This document shows, piece after piece, positions 8,305-16,573 of a stretch of 64,000 bases of DNA. The notes under the pieces were generated by a model. The model did no database searches and had not been told where the DNA came from. It saw nothing but the letters and a program-made list of their open reading frames with translations. This DNA is from JAGQIB01 sp041393395 (GTDB lineage: Bacteria > ARS69), in NCBI GenBank assembly GCA_041393395.1, contig JAWKKG010000002.1:1-64000 (forward strand), given 5' to 3'. Position 1 is the first letter of the stretch. Every line of letters begins with the position of its first letter. Position numbers and translations under genes: made by a program.

Positions 8305-8766
8305 ATGCTTCGCTCGAACAAGGGCTTCACTCTGATTGAGCTCATGATCGTGGTCGTCATCATCGGTATTCTCGCCGCGATCGCGATTCCGAACTTCATG
8401 GGCATGACCAACCGCGCCAAGGTGGCGCAGGTCAAGTCCACCATGCACACCGTGCAGGTGACGGTCGAAGACTTCGCCACCCGCAACAACGGCGTGTATC
8501 CGACCGACGGCACCACCACGACGGCGGACGGCGCTCTGACCTTCGCGGCGCTCCTTCCGGGCGCGGCGATGCCGAACAACCCGTTCACGAACGCTGCCAC
8601 GACGCTCGACTTCGGCGTCGCTTTCGGAACGGCGCCGGTGACTGACGGTGCCGGTGGCGTGGCGCTCAACCTGGTTCCGAACGGTGGCGGTGTCGTCGAT
8701 GCGTACGACATCACCGGCGAGGACGATGCGGGCCAGATCCTGTCGCTGATTCTCACGAACCAGTAA
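8305..8766 (+). CDS. pilA: type IV major pilin / prepilin PilA
   Basis: The protein has 153 residues with a seven-residue leader MLRSNKG cleaved before Phe, Glu at mature position 5 and the hydrophobic N-terminal helix (FTLIELMIVVVIIGILAA). These are the signals processed by the prepilin peptidase PilD. The ATG at 8305 is preceded by GGAGGAG, and upstream in-frame codons are not credible. The globular part is threonine/glycine/alanine rich and contains no cysteine, so the usual C-terminal disulfide loop is absent. The short globular domain with MPNNPFTNA also resembles GspG-like pseudopilins, but the position in the pil cluster behind a sigma-54 promoter supports a major pilin. Confidence 0.92.
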   Translation: MLRSNKGFTLIELMIVVVIIGILAAIAIPNFMGMTNRAKVAQVKSTMHTVQVTVEDFATRNNGVYPTDGTTTTADGALTFAALLPGAAMPNNPFTNAATTLDFGVAFGTAPVTDGAGGVALNLVPNGGGVVDAYDITGEDDAGQILSLILTNQ

Positions 8767-8792
8767 GACCTTGCCTAGGGTCTGAGACGCGA

Positions 8793-8818
8793 CGGGGGAG
8801 CGGGCGACCGCTCCCCCG
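8793..8818 (+). terminator. hairpin terminator between pilA and the convergent gene
   Basis: A perfect 11-bp stem (CGGGGGAGCGG / CCGCTCCCCCG) with loop GCGA lies 26 bases after the pilA stop. It is 18 bases from the stop of the opposing gene and could serve both directions. There is no strong T run. Confidence 0.7.
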
Positions 8819-8835
8819 ATCGCTTGTGGACCTCG

Positions 8836-10785
8836 CTACTTCATGAGCACCACTCGTGCCGCTCCGGATCCGTCGGGGGATTCGACCCGTACGAAGTAGA
8901 CGCCGCTGCCGACTCCGCGCGTGTCCCACAAGATCTCGCTCGAACGCGAATCGAGCGGACCGTCGCGGAGTATCGCGACGACTCTTCCCCTGACATCATA
9001 GACACTGATCTGCGCCGAAGACGAACGCGGAAGATCGAACAGCACGCGGACTGACGCGCTTGAAGGATTCGGGACCGCTCGAACTTCGAGGGGCGAGTCC
9101 GATGGGAGGGGGAGTGGAGCACCGGTGTCGGTATCCGGCACCCACTTCGCGATGTCAGCGGACGAGAGGCCGTCGACCGAGCCGAACGCTCCGACCAGAT
9201 AGACCACCCCTCCGTCTCTTGCGAGGCCGAAGCCACGTTCCGTGCCGGAGGATGTGATCCCCGTGAGATCACCGAGTGCAGCCCAAGAGACTCCGTCCCA
9301 GCGAGCCACCTCGGCACCGGTACCCGCAAGTGAGCCGGACAAGGGGAGGACCGCGACGAGCGACGGTACTCCCCCTTGCTGCTGGACTGCGATCACATCG
9401 TCTACTCCGGCGGTCGCGACGCAGTTGAAGCTTTCCCAGTCGGTTCCGTTCCATGCGGCGAGGCCTTGATTGAAGACGCTGCCCGCACGATCGAACTTGC
9501 CACCGACGATCAATCGACCGTCCCAGACCGTCATGGCCTTCACGTTCGCTCCGCTCGCAGTCCCAGCGGCAGAGATCCCCTCATCGCCGTGCGAGTCGAT
9601 GAGGGGGAGCCACTCCTCTCCGGTCGGGTCCCACCTTGCCAAGTTCGAGACTTCGTTGCTCCCGGACGAGTCGAAATCCCCTGCCGCAAACAGTTCACCG
9701 GAATAGACGGCGAGGGCTCGCACTGTAGCATTCCCTGTGGCGCGCTTGAAGCCGGCTCCCAGGTGCTCCCAGCTTCCGGTTTCGGTCCAGCTGACGATCC
9801 CCCCCAGAGCGGTCAGGGTGTCTCCCGAGATTGTCTGGAACGAACCACCGACAATCAACTTCCCGCTGTAGTCCGCCAGGGCCTGGACCGGTGCATTTGG
9901 ACCCGAGCTGGATCCCTCAAGGCCTTCCCATTGGCCGCCGACGAATCGAGCGAGATTCGAGGGAAGGTTGAACACGCCACCCGCCACGACGACTCCACTG
10001 AACTCCAGCAGGGCCAGTACGCGGTGGCTCGTGTTCGAGCCGAGCCCGGCTCCCATCGGGAACCATGTGCCGCCCGTCGTCTGGGCGACCCGATTCGCGG
10101 AGACTCCGCCGATGCTGGTGAAGCGACCCGCCGCGACCACCGTACTGGCGGTTACGAGGGCGGCGTGCACTCGGTTGTTTGCGCCTCCGCTCCCCACGGT
10201 CGCCCAGTCACCGTTCCAATCCGCTGGGGCGTCGGCAGAGGTGCAACCGAAGCTCACGCCAGAGGATGGAGGGCAAATGGCCACACCGGAAGAGGTCCGG
10301 GAGGTGAAGCCGTAGATCGCGAAGTCCGTGACTTCCTGAGGCTCAGGCTCGCACGTAACGAGTGAGAGGGTCCCCGGAAACGCCGTGATGGTCGGTTCGA
10401 GCGTCCAGTCAGATCCCGCGGCGTCCGGCTGCCAGAGCGTCCATACGCCCAACAGCATCGGATACGCGGTGATCTCCTCGCAATTGAACGCGAGCGCAAT
10501 CTCGTCGCCCGACGCGCCATTGATCCCGAGCCGGGGAGAGAACCCCAGGACGGTCCCGTTCGAGCCGACCAAGCGGCCGGTCACGACGTTTACACCTTCG
10601 AAGTCGGCCGCGGACGCACAGGAGATCCACAGAAACAGGGAATCGACGCCCGAGCCGGCAGACGGGGGTGCGTATCGGGCGTCCGGGGTTTCTGCGCTGG
10701 CGGAGAGTCGGAGTTCGAAACCTGCACGTGCCGTCGCCGAGAGCGCGAGGACCAAGCCCACCGCAATCCACAGAGAAATGCGCAT
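8836..10785 (-). CDS. secreted beta-propeller protein with FlgD-like C-terminal sorting module
   Basis: The protein has 649 residues with a clear signal peptide (residues 1-21, ending TARA). The middle (about 180-560) is built of repeated blades of the type LIVGGSF...GLAAWNGTDWESF, resembling Kelch or delta-60 propeller repeats. The last ~80 residues are an FlgD/T9SS-type module (VPNPSSASVRVLF, YDVRGRVVAIL, SGVYFVRVE, ending RVVLMK). I infer an extracellular or surface protein; no enzyme motif is seen. It is inserted in reverse orientation between pilA and the ABC genes, with its own sigma-70-like promoter, and its DNA is visibly less GC-rich than the pil genes, suggesting later arrival. A role in pili is not shown. 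Confidence 0.85.
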   Translation of the reverse strand: MRISLWIAVGLVLALSATARAGFELRLSASAETPDARYAPPSAGSGVDSLFLWISCASAADFEGVNVVTGRLVGSNGTVLGFSPRLGINGASGDEIALAFNCEEITAYPMLLGVWTLWQPDAAGSDWTLEPTITAFPGTLSLVTCEPEPQEVTDFAIYGFTSRTSSGVAICPPSSGVSFGCTSADAPADWNGDWATVGSGGANNRVHAALVTASTVVAAGRFTSIGGVSANRVAQTTGGTWFPMGAGLGSNTSHRVLALLEFSGVVVAGGVFNLPSNLARFVGGQWEGLEGSSSGPNAPVQALADYSGKLIVGGSFQTISGDTLTALGGIVSWTETGSWEHLGAGFKRATGNATVRALAVYSGELFAAGDFDSSGSNEVSNLARWDPTGEEWLPLIDSHGDEGISAAGTASGANVKAMTVWDGRLIVGGKFDRAGSVFNQGLAAWNGTDWESFNCVATAGVDDVIAVQQQGGVPSLVAVLPLSGSLAGTGAEVARWDGVSWAALGDLTGITSSGTERGFGLARDGGVVYLVGAFGSVDGLSSADIAKWVPDTDTGAPLPLPSDSPLEVRAVPNPSSASVRVLFDLPRSSSAQISVYDVRGRVVAILRDGPLDSRSSEILWDTRGVGSGVYFVRVESPDGSGAARVVLMK

Positions 10786-10823
10786 GACGCGCCTCCTGAA
10801 CTATGGGATTGGGGCAGGGCTGA

Positions 10824-10853
10824 AACATATCGTGCGGCGAAAGTGGGAGTCAA
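10824..10853 (-). promoter_or_regulatory. sigma-70-like promoter of the beta-propeller gene
   Basis: Read on the minus strand, TTGACT (10853-10848) and TATGTT (10829-10824) are 18 bases apart. They lie about 40 bases ahead of the ATG, which has its own ribosome site AGGAGG. This is one of the closest matches to the sigma-70 consensus in the window. Confidence 0.65.
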
Positions 10854-11027
10854 TACCCCATCGCGTGGCACCCGAGGCGTGCTGTCCGCCGTCCTTCTCG
10901 TCAGGCCTCACCTCTCGTCACCACGGAACCCTAAGATCCTGCCGTCCGGCAGCCGAAAACCCCGAGAGACGGATTCCGCCCGCCCGGTCCGGCCGGGTGA
11001 TGGCACGCTCATCGGAGGTTCTCGCTC

Positions 11028-12068
11028 ATGGCAGCGCCGCTCATCGACGTCCGGGGGATCACCAAGGTGTTCCGGTCGGACCTCCTCAAGCGACCGAAGG
11101 AGGCTCTCCGCGGAGTCGACCTCACGGTCCACGAGGGCGAGATCTTCGGTTTTCTCGGACCGAACGGCGCCGGGAAGACCACCACGATCAAGATCCTGCT
11201 CGGCCTCATCCGGCCGACGTCCGGCTCGGGCACGTTGCTGGGGCAGCCGTTCGGCAGCGTGGAGGCGCGCCGCGACCTCGGGTTCCTGCCGGACTCGCCG
11301 AACTTCTACCGGTACCTCTCCGCGCGCGAGCTGCTGCGGTTCTTCGGTCGCCTGCACGACCTCGCGGCGACGGACCTGTCGCGCCGGGTCGACGAGGTGC
11401 TCGACCGCGTGGGTCTCGCCGAGGACGCGCGCGAGCGCCAGCTCCGCACCTACTCGCGCGGCATGCTGCAGCGCGTGGGCATCGCCGCCGCGATCCTGCA
11501 CCGTCCGCGTCTCGTGATCCTGGACGAGCCGATGAACGGCCTCGATCCGCTCGGGCGGCACGAGTTCCGCGATCTGATCCTCCAGCTCAAGTCCGAGGGG
11601 ATCACCGTGTTCCTGTCCTCGCACGTGCTCGCGGACATCGAGTCGACCGCCGACCGGGTGGCGATCCTGAACGAGGGCAGGGTGGTACGGACCGCCTCCC
11701 TGAGCGAGATCCTCGCGACGGAGGAGCGATCGTACGAGATCGCGTTCGAGGTGGAGGCCATGGCCCTCGCCTCGTTCGCGCAGCAGCTCTCCTCGCTGAA
11801 GCCGGGCGCGCGCGGCTGGATCGCGAACGCCCGCGAGATGGACGAGGCGAACCGCGTGGTGAGGACGATCCTCGAGTCCGGCGGCAAGCTGTTCGCGTAC
11901 CACCCGAGGCGTCTCTCGCTGGAGGACGTGTTCGTCCAGCACGTCGCCGCATCCCGGGAGACGAAGGCTCCCGCCGTCGCGACGAAGACGGCGCCGCCCG
12001 CCGCGGTGGAGGTGCACGAGCGCTCCGCGCAGGCCTCGAAGCGTTCCGAAAGCGGGGTGCATTCGTGA
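11028..12068 (+). CDS. pilH: ABC transporter ATPase (PilH position)
   Basis: The protein is a 346-residue cytoplasmic ABC ATPase with Walker A GPNGAGKTTTIK near 46, the signature region TYSRGMLQRVGIA and Walker B LVILDEPMNGLDP. A C-terminal extension of the DUF4162 type (about 225-320) is followed by an Ala/Pro-rich tail. It belongs to the CcmA/NatA exporter class. The stop overlaps the GTG of the permease gene (GTGA), so translation is coupled. In Myxococcus the pil cluster carries an ABC ATPase PilH and permease PilI next to pilA and pilD that are needed for pilus formation; gene order here matches, but homology is inferred from synteny and family only. Confidence 0.8.
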   Translation: MAAPLIDVRGITKVFRSDLLKRPKEALRGVDLTVHEGEIFGFLGPNGAGKTTTIKILLGLIRPTSGSGTLLGQPFGSVEARRDLGFLPDSPNFYRYLSARELLRFFGRLHDLAATDLSRRVDEVLDRVGLAEDARERQLRTYSRGMLQRVGIAAAILHRPRLVILDEPMNGLDPLGRHEFRDLILQLKSEGITVFLSSHVLADIESTADRVAILNEGRVVRTASLSEILATEERSYEIAFEVEAMALASFAQQLSSLKPGARGWIANAREMDEANRVVRTILESGGKLFAYHPRRLSLEDVFVQHVAASRETKAPAVATKTAPPAAVEVHERSAQASKRSESGVHS

Positions 12069-12832
12069 TCCACACCTGGCTGCTCGCTCAGAACACGTTC
12101 CGGGAATCGCTGCGCGACCGACTGCTCAGCACATTGATGTTCTTCGGCGGGATCTTCGTGTGCGCTTCCGTCGTGGTGGCTCCGCTCACGCTTGGACAGC
12201 AGGACCGGATCATCCGGGACCTCGGCCTCTCCTCCGTGGCGATCTTCACGATCCTGATGATCGTGATGGTGGGCACGGGCATGGTCTACCGGGAGATCGA
12301 GCGCAAGACGATCCACACGATCCTCACCCAGCCCGTGGGGCGGCCGAGCTTCATCCTCGGCAAGTTCCTCGGCCTGTACGGCACGGTGCTCGTGGCGATC
12401 GCCACGCTCTCGGCGTTCTGGCTCGGCGTGGTCGGCCTGTTCGGCGGTGGCCTGCACCTCTACCTGTTCGAGGCGATCGCGATGGTCGCGATGGAGGCGG
12501 CGATCGTGACCGCGGTCGCGATCTTCTTCTCGTCGATCGCTTCGCCGCTGCTGTCCGCCGTGTTCACGTTCCTGGTGTGGATCTCGGGACACCTGGCGCA
12601 CGACCTCAAGATGCTCACGGCCCGGGCGGAGAATCCGATCCTCGACTTCGTGGTCGAGGGGCTCTATCTCGTGCTCCCGTCGCTCCACCATTTCCACGTC
12701 CGGAACAACATCCTCTCGGGAGCGAACCTGAGTCAGGATCAGATGCTGTGGGGCTTCGCGTACTGCTGCCTGTACTGCATCGCGGTGCTGATCCTGACCG
12801 TGCTGGCGTTCGCGCGGCGGGACTTCGAATGA
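12065..12832 (+). CDS. pilI: ABC-2 type transporter permease (PilI position)
   Basis: The protein has 255 residues with about six membrane helices, including LMFFGGIFVCASVVVAPL, AIFTILMIVMVGTGMV and the C-terminal LYCIAVLILTVLAF. The motif YREIERKTIHTILTQPVGR is typical of ABC-2/NatB-like permeases. It starts at GTG 12065 overlapping the ATPase stop and ends overlapping the next ATG. With the ATPase it would form an inner-membrane transporter; the substrate cannot be read from sequence. Position between pilA and pilD points to pilus biogenesis. Confidence 0.78.
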   Translation: MIHTWLLAQNTFRESLRDRLLSTLMFFGGIFVCASVVVAPLTLGQQDRIIRDLGLSSVAIFTILMIVMVGTGMVYREIERKTIHTILTQPVGRPSFILGKFLGLYGTVLVAIATLSAFWLGVVGLFGGGLHLYLFEAIAMVAMEAAIVTAVAIFFSSIASPLLSAVFTFLVWISGHLAHDLKMLTARAENPILDFVVEGLYLVLPSLHHFHVRNNILSGANLSQDQMLWGFAYCCLYCIAVLILTVLAFARRDFE

Positions 12833-13905
12833 TCCGTCGCCTCCTGCTGATCACGGCGGCGCTGACGACCCTCACCGGGTCGTACTTCGCGGGCGCCCGG
12901 GCCGACGCCGGCAAGAACGCGTCGCGGGATCCGAACGACCTGATGTATCTCCCGGAGGGGGAGGTGCTGAAGACTCTGAGTCTCGGCCACACGAACCTGA
13001 TGGCCGACCTCGTGTGGTTCCATGCGATCCAGTACTACGGCGAGCAGCGTCTCAGCACGCAGAACTACGATCAGACCGAGCGTCTGTTCCAGGTGATCTA
13101 CACGCTCGACCCGACGTTCGTGGATGCCACGCGCTTCGGCGCGCTGATCCTCTCGCAGGACGCCGGCAATCCGGAAGCCGCGTTGCGTCTGCTGGAGAGA
13201 GCGGAGCACGAGGATCCGTCGCGGTGGGAGTATCCCTTCGACCGCGGCTTCATCCATCAGACGATCACGCGCGACATGAACGCCGCCGGCGACGCCTACC
13301 GTCGCGCCGCGTCGCTGCCGGATGCTCCGGACCTCGCGATCCGTCTCGCGGGCATCTCGTTCGCGAAGCTCGGCGACCGGGACACCGCACGCGAGATCTG
13401 GCGCTCGATCCTGCAGGACTCGGACATCGACTTCCTGTCGTCGCTGGCCGAACGGAACCTGAAGAACCTCGATCTGGACGAGTTCGAGGAGCGGCTGACC
13501 GAGGCGGTGCACACGTACCGCGACCGCACGGGGACGACGCCCACGAGCCTCGCGGAACTCCTGGCCGTCGGCATCCTGGACACGGTCCCGGCCGAGCCGT
13601 GGGGCGGACGCTGGCTCTGGGTTCCCGAGAACGACGAGGTCCTGTCCACGACCACCATCGACCGCCGCATGGCGACGGTGCGCAGCTACTTCGCCGGTCT
13701 CGCCGCGAACTACCGCCACAAGACGGGAGAGTGGCCGGACTCGCTCGGGGTGCTCGTGGACGAGGGCTTCTCCGAGAACCCGCCCTGGAGTCCGTGCGGA
13801 CTCACGCTCGGCTGGAACCGCAGGAACGGTGACGTGATCTGGTCGCCGCCGTGGCCGCCGGTGGAGGACTCCACGCAGGGCGCATCGGAACAGGAGGCCT
13901 CATGA
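12829..13905 (+). CDS. periplasmic tetratricopeptide-repeat protein of the pil cluster
   Basis: The protein has 358 residues with an N-terminal signal/anchor (residues 1-23). Helical TPR-like repeats follow in the first half (for example YDQTERLFQVIYTLDPTFVDA and GNPEAALRLLERAEHEDPS). The second half carries two copies of a pattern of the form TYRDRTGTTPTSLAELLAVGIL and YRHKTGEWPDSLGVLVDEGF, each followed by P-W-G/P-W-S. Such repeats occur in uncharacterised proteins next to pilus genes. It overlaps both neighbours (ATGA on each side), so it is made with the ABC permease and PilD. In Myxococcus a gene named pilG occupies a nearby slot; I cannot show that this is its homolog. Confidence 0.75.
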   Translation: MIRRLLLITAALTTLTGSYFAGARADAGKNASRDPNDLMYLPEGEVLKTLSLGHTNLMADLVWFHAIQYYGEQRLSTQNYDQTERLFQVIYTLDPTFVDATRFGALILSQDAGNPEAALRLLERAEHEDPSRWEYPFDRGFIHQTITRDMNAAGDAYRRAASLPDAPDLAIRLAGISFAKLGDRDTAREIWRSILQDSDIDFLSSLAERNLKNLDLDEFEERLTEAVHTYRDRTGTTPTSLAELLAVGILDTVPAEPWGGRWLWVPENDEVLSTTTIDRRMATVRSYFAGLAANYRHKTGEWPDSLGVLVDEGFSENPPWSPCGLTLGWNRRNGDVIWSPPWPPVEDSTQGASEQEAS

Positions 13906-14690
13906 ATCCGGAAATGGTCGACTGCTTCCATCATCCGATCTTCGTCGGCGTGCTCGGCGCATTCATCGGCAGCTTCCTGAACGTGGTGATCCATCGCGTT
14001 CCGCTCAAGCGCTCGATCGTCCATCCGGGATCCGCGTGCCCGAAGTGCGGCCACCCGGTGCGACCCTGGGACAACATCCCCGTGCTCTCGTGGCTCCTGC
14101 TCCGCGGGCGCTGTCGGGACTGCAAGACCCCGATCCCGCCGCGGTATCCGCTGGTGGAGGCGCTGACCGGACTCCTGTTCGCGGGGACGGCGATGCTCGT
14201 CACGGATCCGCTCGCGCTCGGGTTCGCGCTCGCGTTCGTGGCCGCGATGGTCGTGGTCACGTTCATCGACCTCGACCACATGATCATCCCGGACGTGATC
14301 ACGTTGCCCGGAACGTTGATCGCGCTCGGCGCGGCGTTCCTCGGCGCCGGCGTGGAGCCGAAGCAGGCGCTGCTCGGCGTGCTCGTGGGCGGCGGCGGTC
14401 TGTTCGCCGTGGCGGCGGGCTATCGCGCGGCCACCGGACGCGACGGGCTCGGCGGCGGCGACGTAAAGCTGCTCAGTCTCGTGGGCGCCTTCCTCGGGCC
14501 GGTCGGCGCGTTCCTCACGATCATGGTGGGCTCGATCGCGGGGACGCTCTACGCGAGCGTGTTCCTGCTGCGTCGCGGCGCCGGTCGCACGGCGGAGCTC
14601 CCGTTCGGGACGTTCCTGGCCCCCGGTGCCGTTCTCGTCTACTTCTTCGGCGCGCAGATCGTCAGGGCCTATCTCGGCCTCTTCCCGTGA
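13902..14690 (+). CDS. pilD: prepilin leader peptidase / N-methyltransferase PilD
   Basis: This integral-membrane aspartic protease cleaves the prepilin leader and methylates the new N-terminal Phe. It has 262 residues with a cytoplasmic zinc loop CPKCGH...CRDC (residues about 46-75). The two catalytic aspartates lie in FIDLDHMIIPD and GLGGGDVKLL, and there are about seven membrane helices. The substrate in this locus is PilA, which has the matching leader. The ATG overlaps the stop of the TPR gene, and the stop overlaps the ATG of the following kinase by one base. Confidence 0.95.
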   Translation: MNPEMVDCFHHPIFVGVLGAFIGSFLNVVIHRVPLKRSIVHPGSACPKCGHPVRPWDNIPVLSWLLLRGRCRDCKTPIPPRYPLVEALTGLLFAGTAMLVTDPLALGFALAFVAAMVVVTFIDLDHMIIPDVITLPGTLIALGAAFLGAGVEPKQALLGVLVGGGGLFAVAAGYRAATGRDGLGGGDVKLLSLVGAFLGPVGAFLTIMVGSIAGTLYASVFLLRRGAGRTAELPFGTFLAPGAVLVYFFGAQIVRAYLGLFP

Positions 14691-16573
14691 TGCGGACCAA
14701 GACGCCGATCACCACTCCGGCGCCCGACCTCCGCCGCGCGCACTCGCCGCGGACGGAGCCCGCGCGCCCGGGACCGGGGCCGGCGGATCCGCCGCGATCC
14801 GCGTGGCTTCCCGTGTTCGGCGTGGCAGCGCTGTTCGCGCTCGTGCTGCTCTCGCTGCATCTCGCAGTGCGGCTCAAGGAGTCCCTCGGTCACGAGCTGG
14901 CCGACCGCCTGCGCGCCGCGTCCGGCCTGTCGGCCGAGGTGGTGGCCGAGGCAGGCTCGCGCCCGGTACGCCCCGGCGACCCCACGACGTTGCAGCGCCT
15001 CGAGGAGATCCGCCGCGCCACCGCGGTGACCGACATCGTGCTCTACGACGGCGAAGGCGGCCTCGTGGGCGGAGTCTACGAGGGTGAGCTCAATCCGGCC
15101 GTCCCTCCGCGCGTGCGCATCGCGGCCGGCGCCACCGGCGACGCCGCCATGCGCGAGCCCGAACGCGACGCCGCGGGCGGCCTGGTCGTGGTGCTCCCGA
15201 TGGCGTCCGGAGGCTCGATCGGCGCCGTGCTCGTCCGCCTCGACGCGTCGCGCGATCGCGGCCTCGCGGCGGCGGAGTTCCTGCTGACGCTCGCGAAGAT
15301 CCTCGGCGGCACCGTGGCCGCCGCCGGCGTGCTCATTCTCCTGCGGTGGTCCTCGCGCTCGACCGCGGATTCGCGCGGCGCCCCGGCCAGCACCTCCGAC
15401 GTGGATCTCGTGCTCGGCACCATGAAAGAAGTGATGAGCACGCTCAAGGACAGCGAGTCCGAGTACCGCGACCGCATGACGGCCGCCGTGCAGGACGCCG
15501 CCTGGATCCGGCGCACGAACGACCTCATCCTCGAGTCGATCGGGAGCGGGCTCGTGGCGTTCGATCACGACGGCCGCATCACGATGTTCAACCCGGCGGC
15601 CGAGGAGATCTTCGCCACGCCGCGCGGCCGCGCGATCGGGCGCGCCGTGGACTCGGTGTTCCCGGAGGGCACGCCGATGGCGTCGCTCGCGCGGGATCTG
15701 CTGGATCGCGAGCGCGCGCGCCGGCGGGTGGAGCTCTCGATGCCGGGCGGCGACGGCGAGCCGCGCTGGCTCGGCATCTCGAGCTCCGTCCTGCGCAACG
15801 CGCGGGGTCAGGCGGCCGGTGGCCTGCTGCTCGTCGCCGATCTCACGGAAACACGCCGCCTGCGCGACGCGGCGGAGCTGAAGGATCGCCTGTCCGCGAT
15901 CGGGGAGATGTCCGCGGGGATCGCCCACGAGATCAAGAACGCGCTCCACTCGCTGCTCGGCTACGCGAACTTGCTGCGCGACGACCACGCCGGGAAGGAA
16001 CCGCCGCTCGCGGTCGCGGGGATCCTCGAGGAGGTCGGTTCGATCGAGGCGCTCGTGAAGGGCGTCCTCGAGTTCGGCAAGCCGGCGCAGCTCGCGAAGG
16101 AAACGGTCGACCTCGCCGTGTTGCTGCGCCAGGTGGCCGAAGCGGTGCGGGGCCCGGCCGAGGAGGCCGGCGTGTCGGTGGCCCTGGAGATCGACGAGGT
16201 CCCCGCGATCACCGCCGACGCCGAGGCATTGCGTCGCGCATTCCTGAACCTCGCCCTGAACGCCGTGCAGGCGATGGAGGTCGAGGGCGGATCCCTCACG
16301 CTCGCCGCACGTTCGGCCGACTCCACGGAGGAAGGCGACGATCTCGGCGGGAGTGTCCGCGTCTCCGTCCGCGATACGGGCCCCGGGATTCCCGAGGGCG
16401 AGCGGCGCAAGGTCTTCACGCCGTTCTGGACGACGAAGCGCGACGGTCACGGCCTCGGACTGGCGCTCGTGCACAAGACGGTCACCGATCACGGGGGCCG
16501 GATCCAGCTGCACAGCCGCGCGGGGGTCGGCACCGAGTTCGTGGTGACCCTGCCGGCGGGAGAGCTCGCATGA
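14690..16573 (+). CDS. NtrB/PilS2-like sensor histidine kinase
   Basis: The 627-residue membrane kinase has a Pro-rich N-terminal stub, two membrane segments (residues about 42-62 and about 203-222) and a periplasmic sensor domain between them. A PAS domain follows (about 280-390; ILESIGSGLVAFDHDGR), then DHp with H-box SAGIAHEIKNALHS and a complete ATPase domain (NLALNAVQAME, DTGPGIPEG, HGLGLALV). Unlike the disrupted PilS at 4733-6399, all boxes are intact. It overlaps pilD and the next response regulator, forming the second two-component pair of the cluster, in the slot of pilS2/pilR2 of Myxococcus. It might compensate for the damaged PilS; that is inference. Confidence 0.9.
   Translation: MRTKTPITTPAPDLRRAHSPRTEPARPGPGPADPPRSAWLPVFGVAALFALVLLSLHLAVRLKESLGHELADRLRAASGLSAEVVAEAGSRPVRPGDPTTLQRLEEIRRATAVTDIVLYDGEGGLVGGVYEGELNPAVPPRVRIAAGATGDAAMREPERDAAGGLVVVLPMASGGSIGAVLVRLDASRDRGLAAAEFLLTLAKILGGTVAAAGVLILLRWSSRSTADSRGAPASTSDVDLVLGTMKEVMSTLKDSESEYRDRMTAAVQDAAWIRRTNDLILESIGSGLVAFDHDGRITMFNPAAEEIFATPRGRAIGRAVDSVFPEGTPMASLARDLLDRERARRRVELSMPGGDGEPRWLGISSSVLRNARGQAAGGLLLVADLTETRRLRDAAELKDRLSAIGEMSAGIAHEIKNALHSLLGYANLLRDDHAGKEPPLAVAGILEEVGSIEALVKGVLEFGKPAQLAKETVDLAVLLRQVAEAVRGPAEEAGVSVALEIDEVPAITADAEALRRAFLNLALNAVQAMEVEGGSLTLAARSADSTEEGDDLGGSVRVSVRDTGPGIPEGERRKVFTPFWTTKRDGHGLGLALVHKTVTDHGGRIQLHSRAGVGTEFVVTLPAGELA

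Noticed and set aside
11005..11030. A sigma-54 promoter (TGGCACG) ahead of the ABC ATPase gene
   Set aside because: TGGCACG occurs at about 11002-11010 but no GC lies 10 bases after the GG, and it is too close to the start codon.
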